A stretch of DNA of 64,000 nucleotides from positions 3,038,001 through 3,102,000 of the forward strand of contig NZ_SHKW01000001.1 in NCBI RefSeq assembly GCF_004217555.1, in the 5' to 3' direction. Below the pieces are notes generated by a model. The model ran no database searches. It was not told the DNA's origin and was given only the letters and a program-made list of their open reading frames with translations. Both the position numbers and the translations under genes were made by a program. Of the stretch, positions 46,245 to 55,286 are shown piece after piece (positions within the stretch are counted from its first letter, which is position 1; every line of letters begins with the position of its first letter). The stretch is from Edaphobacter modestus (GTDB lineage Bacteria > Acidobacteriota > Terriglobia > Terriglobales > Acidobacteriaceae).

Positions 46245-47630
46245 CTACTTATCGGCTGGGGTTGCTGAAGGAGTCGGCGCAAACTTCGCAGCCAGCTCAG
46301 GCGTGGATTGAAGATCGCTCGCGCCGGACTGTGCCTTCGCCACTTCCACGGCGAAGACGTAGCTCGGCCCAAACATATTCGATGTGAAAAAGATCAGCTT
46401 GCTGTCCGGAGAAAACCGGACGTTCGGCTCCAGCCTGTAGTTGTGGTGAGCCATGTTCACCAGCTTCTCACGCTCGAAGACACCGGGCTTCCAGAACGTC
46501 GGTTCGACCAGACTGTCGTCGTTCTTCCGCCACTCGGGATGGAAGAGATTGATCCATTCCCCCACCTGCGAGTGCGCCACCTGCCCCGGGTCGCCGCCAT
46601 CGCCGCAGAACAACGTAGCGCCCTTGTTCACGTTGAAGTGAATCGACCACTCATCGCGTTGCAGGTGATACGCCACCCGCTTGTTGGTCGAGACATCGAA
46701 CGCCGCCAACCAGAAGTCTTCACCCTTGGGAGGTTGCCAGTCATACCAGACCGTCTGACCGTCCTGGCCCCAGAACTCGTGCCCGGCGATCTCCATCAGC
46801 ATCGTTCGCTTGTGCCGCAGCTCGTTCTGGGTTCCGTCGATGCGAATGGTCCAGATGCGGTCGACCTTGTGCCATGGGCCTTCGTGGCAGTACATCAATA
46901 GCGTAGGATCGATCGGAGAAAAGAGCAGGTGCCCAATCCAGTCGGTCGAGTGCAGAAGCTCCTTCACCTTTCCCGTATTCAGGTCGACCGTAAACAGCAC
47001 CACCGGGATACGAGCGGCGAGGCGACGCTCCATCATTGCGCCCTTCCCCTCGGGCTGCACCAGCGGGCCGGACCTCGGCGAATTCCTTCCATACTCCTGG
47101 GCCGCTCCAGCCTCCGTCTCCGTATACACGCCTGCCCCAAGAGTCTCATCGGCATTCACCGTCGAGATCGTTGCGCGGGCCGGCAGAGTCGCCAGCTGCG
47201 TAACCTTGCCGGAGACCAGATCCGCCTTGAAGATCGTCTGCAGGTGTGTCGTCGCATCCATTCTCGAAAAGAAGATGCTGTTCGTCTTTCGGCCCACGAC
47301 AATCGCACGATTGCCGGAACCCATGCGGTCCTGCTCCGAGACTCTTAATGCAGCCGCCGGATTCGGAATCAGCAACCGCGTCTTACGGCTGGACAGCTCC
47401 ATCGTGTGGATTCCATCCGGAGCCGTGTAGACCATGATGCCTCCGTCAGGCGAATAGGCATTCACATTGAAGTAGAAGCCCGAAGATCCCGGCTCGTCCG
47501 TCACGCGAAAGATACGGTGCCCCGTATCGCGATCCACCCACGTCTTCGGAGGCATCGCCGTCTGTGCAATAGCCCCAAGGCATCCGGCCAGCAAGACACC
47601 AGCGATTCCCGACTTCATCAGAAACCTCAT
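46245..47630 (-). CDS. exported oligogalacturonide lyase-like protein (PL22)
   Basis: Beta-propeller enzyme of 461 aa. AAGGAG lies six bases before the ATG at 47630. A signal peptide (FLMKSGIAGVLLAGCLGAIAQ) implies export, though characterised Ogl enzymes are cytoplasmic. Family features: KTWVDRDTGHRIFRVTDEPGS, SFYFNVNAYSPDGGIMVY-like repeat, PRLLIP-type blades, GHEFWGQDGQTVWYD and MAHHNYRLEPNVRFSPDSK. It should cut small unsaturated oligogalacturonides. It lies between GH28 and rhaM. Confidence 0.88.
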   Translation of the reverse strand: MRFLMKSGIAGVLLAGCLGAIAQTAMPPKTWVDRDTGHRIFRVTDEPGSSGFYFNVNAYSPDGGIMVYTAPDGIHTMELSSRKTRLLIPNPAAALRVSEQDRMGSGNRAIVVGRKTNSIFFSRMDATTHLQTIFKADLVSGKVTQLATLPARATISTVNADETLGAGVYTETEAGAAQEYGRNSPRSGPLVQPEGKGAMMERRLAARIPVVLFTVDLNTGKVKELLHSTDWIGHLLFSPIDPTLLMYCHEGPWHKVDRIWTIRIDGTQNELRHKRTMLMEIAGHEFWGQDGQTVWYDWQPPKGEDFWLAAFDVSTNKRVAYHLQRDEWSIHFNVNKGATLFCGDGGDPGQVAHSQVGEWINLFHPEWRKNDDSLVEPTFWKPGVFEREKLVNMAHHNYRLEPNVRFSPDSKLIFFTSNMFGPSYVFAVEVAKAQSGASDLQSTPELAAKFAPTPSATPADK

Positions 47631-47671
47631 CATGCGCTCCTTCATCACTCTGTCTTTCCCTATACCTGCAT

Positions 47672-49048
47672 TCACCGGTACTTCACTTCATCCAAACCCT
47701 TCAAATCCACATTGCCGTCTGCCTTCAACCGGCTTCCCTGAGGAACGGTCAGGCTGACGTCATCCAGCACAAGATGGTCAGTATCGGCGATGCTGCCCGC
47801 ATCTGCGGCTGCGATCTTCACGTGATCGATGCGGAAGTTCTCGAGCTTTGCATTCGGATACGCCGCAATCGCAATCGCCGTCTTCGCTCCCGTCGCCTCG
47901 ATATTCCAGATATGAACATCGCGAAAGTGAGGCAGCCCCTTCTCTTCAGGAACCTTCTCAGTCAGAACCTTCCAGTAGGCCGGAGGATTCTTTACGTCCT
48001 TCGGCATCTCCGCATAGCTGTAGCTTGGGTTCCAGTTCAGGTTCACCTGGATCGGCGTACGAACGTTTGTCAGGTGCAGATCATGGATACGGAGATTCTC
48101 GCCTCCACCTCCGCGCACCTTCGCACTCTTCAACAACACACCGCTGCCAACTCCCTCATATGCGGTCAGGTTGTAGGCCTCGATGTTGCGGAAGCCTCCC
48201 GAGGTCTCGCTGCCGAAGGTCACCGCAGCGGCCCCATGCCGAATCACACTGTCGCGAATCACCACGTCTTCCGTAGGCCGATTCACGCGCAGACCGTCGG
48301 CATCGCGCCCGGCCTTCAGGCACAACGCATCGTCGTTCACTTCGATGTCCGCATGCTGCACCAGAATCTTTCGCGAGCTGTCGATATCGATGCCATCGGT
48401 CGAAGGGCCGTGTCCGCCGATGTTGTTGCGAATCGTCACGTGATCCACTGTCACGTCGTGCGAGTAACAGATATGCACCGTCCAGAAGCCCGACCGCTCG
48501 AGCTGGGGCCCATCCAGCGTCACCTGCGACGAATCGAAGATCTGGATCAGCCGCGGTCGCTTGGCGTCATAGTCCGAGGCCCAGCGCAGCCCCTTCGGCT
48601 CATACTCTTTCCTCAGATCCCAGTAGCTCTTCCACCAATAAGAACCGTCGCCGTCGATCGTTCCTTCACCCGTGATCTTCACATCGGTCTGCTTGTAGAC
48701 GTTCACCAGCGCCGCCGGCCAGGTCATCTCGATCCCGGCCACGCGCGTCGGCATCAGCGGATACGCCGACAGCTCCTGAATGCCGAGCAGCTTGACGCCT
48801 TTGGGGATCTCCAGCGTCTCTCCGCTCTTCACGAAGATCGAGCCGATGCGATACGTACCGGGGCGGAACGTAATCGTCGCATGTTTTCCCGCGCCTTTAT
48901 CCAAAGCACGCTGAATCGCAGCCGTGTCCACGGCAGCGCCATCGCCCTTCGCGCCAAAGTCATTCGCCAGCAGCGTCTCTGCCTTCGCTTGCAGACCGGC
49001 GCTGAGTCCAATCACCGCGATGGCTGCGACGAAACTTCGCTTAAGCAT
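47672..49048 (-). CDS. exported polygalacturonase-type glycoside hydrolase (GH28)
   Basis: 458 aa. GAGG/GGGGAAG precedes the start at 49048. Signal peptide FVAAIAVIGLSAGLQAKA. The right-handed beta-helix of pectate enzymes is seen in DFGAKGDGAAVDTAAIQRALD and the parallel coils. Catalytic region of GH28: STDGIDIDSSRKILVQHADI, NDDALCLKAG with the paired Asp, and FGSETSGGFRNIEAYN. It cleaves galacturonan or rhamnogalacturonan. Its gene starts the three-gene pectin locus. Confidence 0.9.
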   Translation of the reverse strand: MLKRSFVAAIAVIGLSAGLQAKAETLLANDFGAKGDGAAVDTAAIQRALDKGAGKHATITFRPGTYRIGSIFVKSGETLEIPKGVKLLGIQELSAYPLMPTRVAGIEMTWPAALVNVYKQTDVKITGEGTIDGDGSYWWKSYWDLRKEYEPKGLRWASDYDAKRPRLIQIFDSSQVTLDGPQLERSGFWTVHICYSHDVTVDHVTIRNNIGGHGPSTDGIDIDSSRKILVQHADIEVNDDALCLKAGRDADGLRVNRPTEDVVIRDSVIRHGAAAVTFGSETSGGFRNIEAYNLTAYEGVGSGVLLKSAKVRGGGGENLRIHDLHLTNVRTPIQVNLNWNPSYSYAEMPKDVKNPPAYWKVLTEKVPEEKGLPHFRDVHIWNIEATGAKTAIAIAAYPNAKLENFRIDHVKIAAADAGSIADTDHLVLDDVSLTVPQGSRLKADGNVDLKGLDEVKYR

Positions 49049-49188
49049 TCTTCCCCACCTCAACAAGTCCCTAACCGCACATGCACACAGGGTGTGTCGA
49101 TTTCATTCGCACCACATTAAAGCACCCACCCCATGCCTGTCTGTACCAAATGAGAAATATTTTCTCCTTTGCTTTTGGTGGTCACAAT

Positions 49189-49230
49189 CGTCATTCTGAC
49201 TGAAAGGAAGAATCCCAGTAGTTTGCCTGC
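49189..49230 (+). repeat. dispersed repeat, copy B
   Basis: CGTCATTCTGACTGAAAGGAAGAATC and so on to GTAGTTTGCC. Same consensus as at 41573 and 53447. It lies in the gap between GH28 and yceD. Confidence 0.7.
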
Positions 49231-49302
49231 CTCGGCTTAAGTTCCCAGGGCGACACCTAAGGCCCATTGACCCCGCCCCACCAAAGTCCTACGCTTAAAT
49301 AC

Positions 49303-49872
49303 GTGCTCATTACCCCGGTCCAACTCTTCGACGAACCCCTCGAGATCGACGAAATCATCGCCCCCGATGCACTCGAATACGGCCCTGACATCCGACAGGT
49401 CGCTCCTCTGCCCGTAAAGGGCCAGGCCGATCTCCTCGTCGAGCACCGCAGCGAAGAGCGCGGCTCTCGCTCCCAGGTAAACGACATCCGCCTCCGCGCC
49501 TCCTACGAGGGCGACTTCGAGATCCTCTGCGCCCGCTGCGTCGACCCCGTTCCCCAGACCCTCTCCGGTGAGTTTGACCTCATCTTCCGTCCCGCCGAGG
49601 CCGACGCCGAGATGGGCGAGCACGCAATTACCCCCGACGAGACCGAAATCGGGTATTATGAGGAGAGCGGTCTTTTGCTCGAGGATGTCGTGCGCGAGCA
49701 GGTGTTACTATCCCTGCCACCCCGAACCCTCTGCAAGCCGGACTGCAAGGGCCTCTGCCCTCGTTGCGGTCAGAACCAGAACCACGCAATCTGCTCCTGC
49801 GAACAGACTCCGTCTGATCCGCGTTGGAATGCGCTGGCGGGTCTGGCTGACAAAATCGAGGTTAAGCACTAA
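49303..49872 (+). CDS. YceD (DUF177) protein
   Basis: 189 aa, large-ribosomal-subunit accumulation protein YceD type, implicated in 23S rRNA balance. The start is uncertain: GTG at 49303 or TTG at 49267. Two zinc-type Cys groups are visible, LCARCVDP and CKPDCKGLCPRCGQNQNH with a final CSCE. It precedes rpmF by 63 bases and plsX follows, the conserved yceD-rpmF-plsX order. Confidence 0.88.
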   Translation: MLITPVQLFDEPLEIDEIIAPDALEYGPDIRQVAPLPVKGQADLLVEHRSEERGSRSQVNDIRLRASYEGDFEILCARCVDPVPQTLSGEFDLIFRPAEADAEMGEHAITPDETEIGYYEESGLLLEDVVREQVLLSLPPRTLCKPDCKGLCPRCGQNQNHAICSCEQTPSDPRWNALAGLADKIEVKH

Positions 49873-49935
49873 TCAAAGTTTCTGCCTCGTCGCCCGCACT
49901 CGTGCCGGCTCCGGGCGATCGAAAGGGATACTGCA

Positions 49936-50121
49936 ATGCCTAATCCAAAACGGCGCCACTCCAAGCAGCGCACCGCCAAGCGCCGCAGCCATGACTTCCT
50001 CACCCCCGCCGGACTCTCCGAGTGCCCCAACTGCCACGAGCGCAAGCTGCCGCACCGTGCCTGCCGCAAGTGCGGAACTTACAAGGGCCGCGACGTCCTT
50101 ACGGTCAAAGAAGCAAGCTAA
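49936..50121 (+). CDS. rpmF: 50S ribosomal protein L32
   Basis: 61 aa. MPNPKRRHSKQRTAKRRSHD is the family start and the zinc ribbon CPNCHERK...CRKCGTYKGR is complete. It sits between yceD and plsX, linking ribosome and lipid synthesis as in most bacteria. Confidence 0.96.
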   Translation: MPNPKRRHSKQRTAKRRSHDFLTPAGLSECPNCHERKLPHRACRKCGTYKGRDVLTVKEAS

Positions 50122-50160
50122 GTATCTTTCCTGCAATAGAAACCCTGATATCGTTTCCTG

Positions 50161-51246
50161 ATGCCGATTGACATCGTGGTTGACGCAATGGGCTCCGACA
50201 AGGCCCCCGATCCTGAGATCCGCGGGGCCGTCCTTGCTGCACGTCATTACGACGTCCGCGTCCACCTGGTCGGGCCCGAAGATATCCTGCGCCCTATCCT
50301 GCGCCAGCACGTCCGCCATCAGAAGCACCTTCCCGTCTTCATCACACCGGCCTCCGAGTGGATCACCATGGGCGACAAGGCCGCGCAGGCCGTCCGCACC
50401 AAGCGCGACTCCACCATGCGCGTCGGCCTTAAGATGGTCCGCGAAGGCCTCGCCTCTCGCGCCTCCTCGCAGGCTGGCCACCCTCATTCCGCCTCAGGGC
50501 CCGGAAAAGCCGCCGGCTTCTTCACCGCTGGAAACACCGGAGCCGCCATGGCCACGGCCAAGATGGTTCTTGGCATGCTCTCGGGAGTCGACCGGCCCGC
50601 TCTCGCCACCATCGTTCCCACCACCCGCGGAACCCCCTCGCTTCTGCTCGATGTCGGAGCCAACGTCGACTCCGACCCCGACAATCTCGTGCAGTTCGCC
50701 GTCATGGGCCACATCTACGCCCAGAACGTGCTCAAGATCTCGAACCCGCGTGTCGGCCTGCTCTCCATCGGCGAAGAGGACTCCAAGGGCAACGCCCTCA
50801 CCCGCGACACCCTTCCCCTGCTCCGTGCCCTTCCAGGAATCAACTTCATCGGCAACGTCGAAGGCCGCGACCTATTCAACGGCAACTGTGATGTGACGGT
50901 CTGTGACGGCTTCGTCGGCAACGTCGCCCTCAAGACCTCCGAAGGGATCGTCAAGCTGGTTACCACCTCTCTCCGCGAGTCCCTCAAGTCCACCGTCACC
51001 TCACAGGTCGGAGCCCTGCTCTCTCGCCGGGCCTTCGACGACTTCAAAAAGCGTCTCGACTACTCCGAGTATGGTGGAGCGCCACTGCTGGGTGTACGCG
51101 GGGTCTGCATCGTGGGCCACGGCTCCTCCAACGAGAAGGCCATCATGAACGGCATCCGTGTCGCCGCAGAGTTCGCCCATGCCGAGGTCAACTCCGGCAT
51201 CGAAGCCACTCTCGACTCCACCGCAGCCGTCGACACGAAGGCCTGA
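50161..51246 (+). CDS. plsX: phosphate acyltransferase PlsX
   Basis: Converts acyl-ACP to acyl-phosphate for phospholipid synthesis. 361 aa. [81 protein letters not shown] and [15 protein letters not shown] are all in place. fabH, a common downstream gene, is absent; instead the MocR gene converges 16 bases after the stop. Confidence 0.96.
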   Translation: MPIDIVVDAMGSDKAPDPEIRGAVLAARHYDVRVHLVGPEDILRPILRQHVRHQKHLPVFITPASEWITMGDKAAQAVRTKRDSTMRVGLKMVREGLASRASSQAGHPHSASGPGKAAGFFTAGNTGAAMATAKMVLGMLSGVDRPALATIVPTTRGTPSLLLDVGANVDSDPDNLVQFAVMGHIYAQNVLKISNPRVGLLSIGEEDSKGNALTRDTLPLLRALPGINFIGNVEGRDLFNGNCDVTVCDGFVGNVALKTSEGIVKLVTTSLRESLKSTVTSQVGALLSRRAFDDFKKRLDYSEYGGAPLLGVRGVCIVGHGSSNEKAIMNGIRVAAEFAHAEVNSGIEATLDSTAAVDTKA

Positions 51247-51262
51247 CCCTCATCCACCTGCG

Positions 51263-52759
51263 CTATCCCGCGCTCCGCACCACTCCCTCCAGCGCGCGCG
51301 CCAACTCCTCCACGCCTCGCCGTATCTCCCTCGGTGCCACCGTGGCGAATCCCATCTGCAGCCCGTCGCGCTCCCTCTGCTCCAGCTCCTGCGCACTGCG
51401 ATAGAAACCCGCCAGCGGAATCGTATCTACCCCGCGCGCCGAGCCCGCCTTCGCCACTGCCCTCGCGTCAATCCCCGGCGCCAGCCAGCCCACTGTCTGC
51501 AGTCCCGCCTCAATCTCCGAGATCTCCACCACACCCTTCAGCTGCTTTCTGCCCTCCTCCAGCAGCACTCCCAGCCGTTCCGAGTACACCTCCCGCATCC
51601 TGCGCAGATGTCTCCCAAAGTGACCCGCCTCGATGAACTCACACAGCACCGTCTGCTCCAGCAGCGGAGCGTGCCGGTTCAGGATCGACTTCGCCGCCGC
51701 AAACTTGTCCACCAGGTCTTCCGGCACGATCAGGTACCCCAGCCTCAGCGCCGGAAACAGCACCTTGCTGAAGCTCCCCGCGAACAGCACCAGGCCGTTG
51801 CGGTCCAGGCCCTGTAGCGCCGGAACCGGCCGGCCCGAGTAGCGGTACTCCCCGTCATAGTCGTCCTCGAATATCAGCGCCCCGGCACGCCTCGCCCACT
51901 CCAGCATCTCCAGCCTTCTCGCCAGGCTCATCGTTACGCCCAGCGGAGCTTGATGTGCTGGCGTTATGTACACCAGCTTTGCCGTCTGCCGGGCCCCCGG
52001 CAGCTTCGCGCCCTGCCCATCGATCCCCAACGAGATCATCTTCGCGCCCATGGCCTCGAACACTCGCGCCGCACCGATATACCCAGGGTCCTCCACGAGG
52101 ACTCTGTCCCCCGCATCGACAAAGAGCCGGGCCGTGATGTCCAGCGCCTCCTGCACCCCCGAAACCACCACTACCTGCGCCGCCGTACACACTACTCCGC
52201 GCGACCGTGACACGTAGGCCGCGATCGCCTCGCGCAACGGGCCATAGCCCACCGGCTCGCATCCCGTCAGCATCGACATGGAGGCGCGCCTGAGCTTTCG
52301 ATTCGCAATCTGCGCCCATAGCGTTACGGGAAACTCATCGAGCGCCGGCAGGTTTGGACGAAACGCGCGCGAGGCCCTGCTCGAAAAGTTTGGAAACAAC
52401 CGAACACCTTCGCCGTACTTCGCCAGCTTCCGTTGCGGCTTCGCCGGCGGCTCTTTCCGGGCGCCGTTCCGCCTCACCTCCAGCAGCTCCTCCGGCAGAA
52501 CCTTGCTCACGTACGTGCCCGAGCCCACGCTGCCTTCAATGTATCCCTCGGCTTTCAGCTCCTCGAATGCGGTCACGATAGTTCCGCGAGAAAGCCCGTA
52601 CTCCGCGGCCAGATCCCTCGTCGCCGGAAGCCGTGTTCCGGGCCGCAGACGGCCTTCGAGGATCTCCCGCCGCAACGCGGCGTACAGCCACCGATAGGCA
52701 GATTCACCCTCTCCACGCTCGCCCAGCAGAATCTCCGTCAATCCCGATCGCCTCGGCAT
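51263..52759 (-). CDS. MocR/PdxR-type transcriptional regulator
   Basis: 498 aa. Residues about 20-95 are a GntR winged HTH (LRREILEGRLRPGTRLPATRDLAAEYGLSRGTIV). The rest is an aminotransferase class I-like domain with the PLP lysine in GSFSKVLFPALRLGYL and EDPGYIGAARVFE, TPAHQAPLGVTMSL, FEDDYDGEYRYSG. MocR proteins sense PLP or amino-acid adducts. The divergent cupin and AhpD-like genes are likely targets. The ROK-like MocR pair with such genes is common. Confidence 0.9.
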   Translation of the reverse strand: MPRRSGLTEILLGERGEGESAYRWLYAALRREILEGRLRPGTRLPATRDLAAEYGLSRGTIVTAFEELKAEGYIEGSVGSGTYVSKVLPEELLEVRRNGARKEPPAKPQRKLAKYGEGVRLFPNFSSRASRAFRPNLPALDEFPVTLWAQIANRKLRRASMSMLTGCEPVGYGPLREAIAAYVSRSRGVVCTAAQVVVVSGVQEALDITARLFVDAGDRVLVEDPGYIGAARVFEAMGAKMISLGIDGQGAKLPGARQTAKLVYITPAHQAPLGVTMSLARRLEMLEWARRAGALIFEDDYDGEYRYSGRPVPALQGLDRNGLVLFAGSFSKVLFPALRLGYLIVPEDLVDKFAAAKSILNRHAPLLEQTVLCEFIEAGHFGRHLRRMREVYSERLGVLLEEGRKQLKGVVEISEIEAGLQTVGWLAPGIDARAVAKAGSARGVDTIPLAGFYRSAQELEQRERDGLQMGFATVAPREIRRGVEELARALEGVVRSAG

Positions 52760-52890
52760 CTGTTTCCTCGAAATTGGTACAGCAAGACTACCGTAAATGG
52801 CTCTGTTTTACTGGTCTTCTTTTCCTTAGTCTCATCTCAGCAACAGATTTCCGCTCCACCGTACGAGCGGGAGGAAACGAGAGTTCAGAC

Positions 52891-53364
52891 ATGAGCCTCA
52901 TCGAACGCTGGGCCTACGTACTCGCCGTCATCTGCTACGCACCGCTGCCATCCACATCCCCTCCGCAGCAGGCTCCTGCCACGCAGCACGAGCCTGCCGC
53001 GCGTACCCGCACCGTCATCTCGCAGCGCCTTCCCCCGCTCAAAGGCGACAACCTCAATTTCCAGGTCGTTCAGGTCCACTACGGTCCGGGCGAATCGTCT
53101 CAGCCCCACAGCCACCCCTGCCCCGTCATCGGCTACGTTCTCGAGGGTACGGTGCGCATGCAGGTCCACGATCCCGCCTCTGCCCAGCCGGGTCCGGTGA
53201 CGGTGTATCACGCCGGCGACAGCTTCTATGAGGCTCCCAACGGGAAGCACCTCATCTCCGCCAACGCCAGCCAGACCGAGCCCACAACCTTTCTCGCCAC
53301 CTTTATCTGCGACCACGCGACGCCGCTCACTGTTCCTGCTGCCCAGGAAAAACCACGCTCATGA
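52891..53364 (+). CDS. exported cupin protein
   Basis: 157 aa. The start at 52891 gives a short hydrophobic N-terminus (RWAYVLAVICYAP), probably a signal or anchor. The cupin core is VHYGPGESSQPHSHPCPVIGYVLEG and YHAGDSFYEAPNGKHLISANAS, which contain the two metal-His motifs. The 132-base gap to the divergent MocR gene should contain both promoters. Its TGA overlaps an ATG of a broken downstream frame. Confidence 0.8.
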   Translation: MSLIERWAYVLAVICYAPLPSTSPPQQAPATQHEPAARTRTVISQRLPPLKGDNLNFQVVQVHYGPGESSQPHSHPCPVIGYVLEGTVRMQVHDPASAQPGPVTVYHAGDSFYEAPNGKHLISANASQTEPTTFLATFICDHATPLTVPAAQEKPRS

Positions 53365-53560
53365 ACCCGATCCCCATCGCCTCAACCTGTGCTCTTCTCC
53401 TGGCTGTCCTTCCAACTTCAGCCCGTCATCTCTTCCAAAGTCAGCTCGTCATTCTGAGCGCAGCGAAGAATCGCAGTATTTCGCCTGAACCCCGCAAACA
53501 TTTCGACCGGCCTGTCTGCTCCACCGGCGAACCAACCCACAGACAAGAAGGAGAACTAAA
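53361..53560 (+). pseudogene. broken small secreted-protein gene carrying a dispersed repeat
   Basis: An ATG overlaps the cupin stop (ATGA). It starts a signal peptide (IPIASTCALLLAVLPTSA) but at residue about 28 runs straight into the dispersed repeat (53447) and then nonsense-like sequence. The frame overlaps the next gene. The intact gene was probably interrupted by the repeat. The coupled start and the signal peptide are the only evidence, so this is tentative. Confidence 0.35.
53447..53488 (+). repeat. dispersed repeat, copy C
   Basis: CGTCATTCTGAGCGCAGCGAAGAATCGCAGTATTTCGCC; the same element as at 41573 and 49189. Confidence 0.72.
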
Positions 53561-54037
53561 ATGCAACCACGCTTCAACTACGCCAAACTCTCCCCCGGCG
53601 CGTATCACGCCATGCTTGGTCTTGAGAAATACCTCACCCAGTGCGGCCTCGAGGAGGGCCTGCTCCACCTGGTCAAGCTGCGCGTCTCTCAGATCAACGG
53701 CTGCGCCTTCTGCCTCGACATGCACTGGAAAGATCTACGCGCCATCGGCGAAGGCGAACAGCGCCTCTACTCCCTCGACGCCTGGCGCGAGTGCCCCTAC
53801 TACACCGACCGCGAGCGTTCGGCACTGGCCTGGGCTGAAGCTCTCACCCTCATCACTCAGGGCCATGCATCCGACGAAGCCTACGCCGAGGTCAGCGCCA
53901 ATCTCAGCGAGAAAGAGATCTCCGATCTCACCTTCGCCGTCATCACCATCAACGCCTGGAACCGGCTAGCCATCTCCAGCCGCACTGTCCCTGGAAATTA
54001 CCAGCCGGCCAGAACGCATGAAACCGTAACCGCATGA
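53561..54037 (+). CDS. AhpD/carboxymuconolactone decarboxylase-like protein
   Basis: 158 aa. The redox motif CAFCLDMHWKDLRAIGE (CxxC with the following His) is that of AhpD-type alkylhydroperoxidase proteins. ERSALAWAEALTLI and ITINAWNRLAI fit the all-helical fold. A ribosome site GAAGGAG is seen eight bases before the ATG. It lies behind the cupin gene, and the two may serve the same MocR regulon for peroxide or aldehyde stress. Confidence 0.9.
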   Translation: MQPRFNYAKLSPGAYHAMLGLEKYLTQCGLEEGLLHLVKLRVSQINGCAFCLDMHWKDLRAIGEGEQRLYSLDAWRECPYYTDRERSALAWAEALTLITQGHASDEAYAEVSANLSEKEISDLTFAVITINAWNRLAISSRTVPGNYQPARTHETVTA

Positions 54038-54387
54038 TCGCGCCCGATCTTCCCTGGGGACGCCAGGAAGTCTGTCAAGCGCGTAAACTCCGTAATCCAC
54101 TGAAAACAGTGAAGATAAACGATGCCGATTAGATTCATGAGAATCGCTATACTTTAATGATTCGAACAAGGCTTACCGATTAGCCCGGCAGATAAGCCGG
54201 GCTATTGATTTGGAATCATGAATTTGCCCCGTAAGTCATTTCTGTTGAAGAACTTGCCATGGAGGTTCAAGGTTATCTCGTTTTGAATGAATATTTTGCG
54301 CAAAAACAGTCCCTTTGGGGGTACCTTGGTGACGACAGGAAAGCCTCAATCGGCATCCAAGATTGAAGGAAGAGGGTCCTAAAGGGA
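54038..54387. other. gap with hairpins, possible small RNA
   Basis: Contains CACTGAAAACAGTG hairpin, a TATACT-like -10 at 54148, and a 9-bp stem TAGCCCGGC/GCCGGGCTA (54181-54204) followed by TTGATTT. A 35-codon frame at 54259-54366 (MEVQGYLVLNEYFAQK...) is open but unsupported. No gene is called. Confidence 0.4.
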
Positions 54388-55239
54388 ATGAAATCCTGCT
54401 CGCTTGGTTTCACGTTTGCTGTCTCGGTTCTCTCGGCAGGTCTGCTGGCCTCAAACTCTTCGGCCCAGGCACATCTGGCCCCGAACGCACAGCAGCTCGT
54501 CAAAGTCGCTGTCGACACCGAGCTCGCAGCGGACCGCGCCGATCAGTCCCGTTGGAGATACAGGTCGACTGTTCGCCGGGCCGACGGCGAGTTTGTCTAT
54601 GAGGTCGTGGAGACAACTCATGGTTCGGTAAAGAAGTTGATCCAGAAGAATGGCCAGTTCCTCAATCCTGCCGAGCTGGAGAAGGAGAATCAACGCATTG
54701 ACTCCTTCGTTCACGATCCCTCGCAGCAGGCCAAAAAACAAAAGGACAGCCAGCAGGACGACAAGCGGGCCGAGGACATGCTCCGCCTGCTTCCCGATGC
54801 CTTTCTCTGGACCCTCAGGTCCGATGCTCCTGAAGGAACGACCTTCTCCTTCGTGCCCGCCCCCGGCTTCAATCCATCCTCCATGGAGGCGCGCGTCTTC
54901 GCAGCCATGGCCGGAGAGATTCTCGTCTCGAAGCCCGAACACCGCATCCAGCGCATCTCGGGCAAGCTGATCCGCGATGTGACCTTCGGTTTTGGTCTCT
55001 TCGGACGCATGCAACAGGGTGGAACCTTCCACGTCGAGCGCCGCGCCCTCGCGCCGAAGGTCTGGCAGATCACCGAGTCGCACGTCCACATCCAGGGCCA
55101 CATTCTGCTCTTCAAGACCATCAACGAGCAGGAGGATGAGGTCAAAACCGATTTCCGCCCCTCGCCGCCCGCCATCACTCTCGAGCAGGCGGCCAGTCTC
55201 CTTCACAGTGAACCGGCTTCGCTCTCAGCCAGGCGCTGA
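54388..55239 (+). CDS. exported protein, unknown function, acidobacterial type
   Basis: 283 aa. AAAGGGAATG start and signal peptide (LGFTFAVSVLSAGLLASNSSAQA). The mature part has a long charged segment (LEKENQRIDSFVHDPSQQAKKQKDSQQ) and beta-rich tail with FHVERRALAPKVWQITESHVHIQG. No motif I can name. Similar proteins are common in Acidobacteria. It precedes RNase R by 47 bases. Confidence 0.75.
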   Translation: MKSCSLGFTFAVSVLSAGLLASNSSAQAHLAPNAQQLVKVAVDTELAADRADQSRWRYRSTVRRADGEFVYEVVETTHGSVKKLIQKNGQFLNPAELEKENQRIDSFVHDPSQQAKKQKDSQQDDKRAEDMLRLLPDAFLWTLRSDAPEGTTFSFVPAPGFNPSSMEARVFAAMAGEILVSKPEHRIQRISGKLIRDVTFGFGLFGRMQQGGTFHVERRALAPKVWQITESHVHIQGHILLFKTINEQEDEVKTDFRPSPPAITLEQAASLLHSEPASLSARR

Positions 55240-55286
55240 TTCGTACCGCGGCTCGCGCAACCGGCTCTGCAGGCTATCCTTGGAAA

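Noticed and set aside
47774..49120. 448-codon frame opposite the GH28 gene
   Set aside because: Arg/His/Ile-rich shadow of the GH28 codons.
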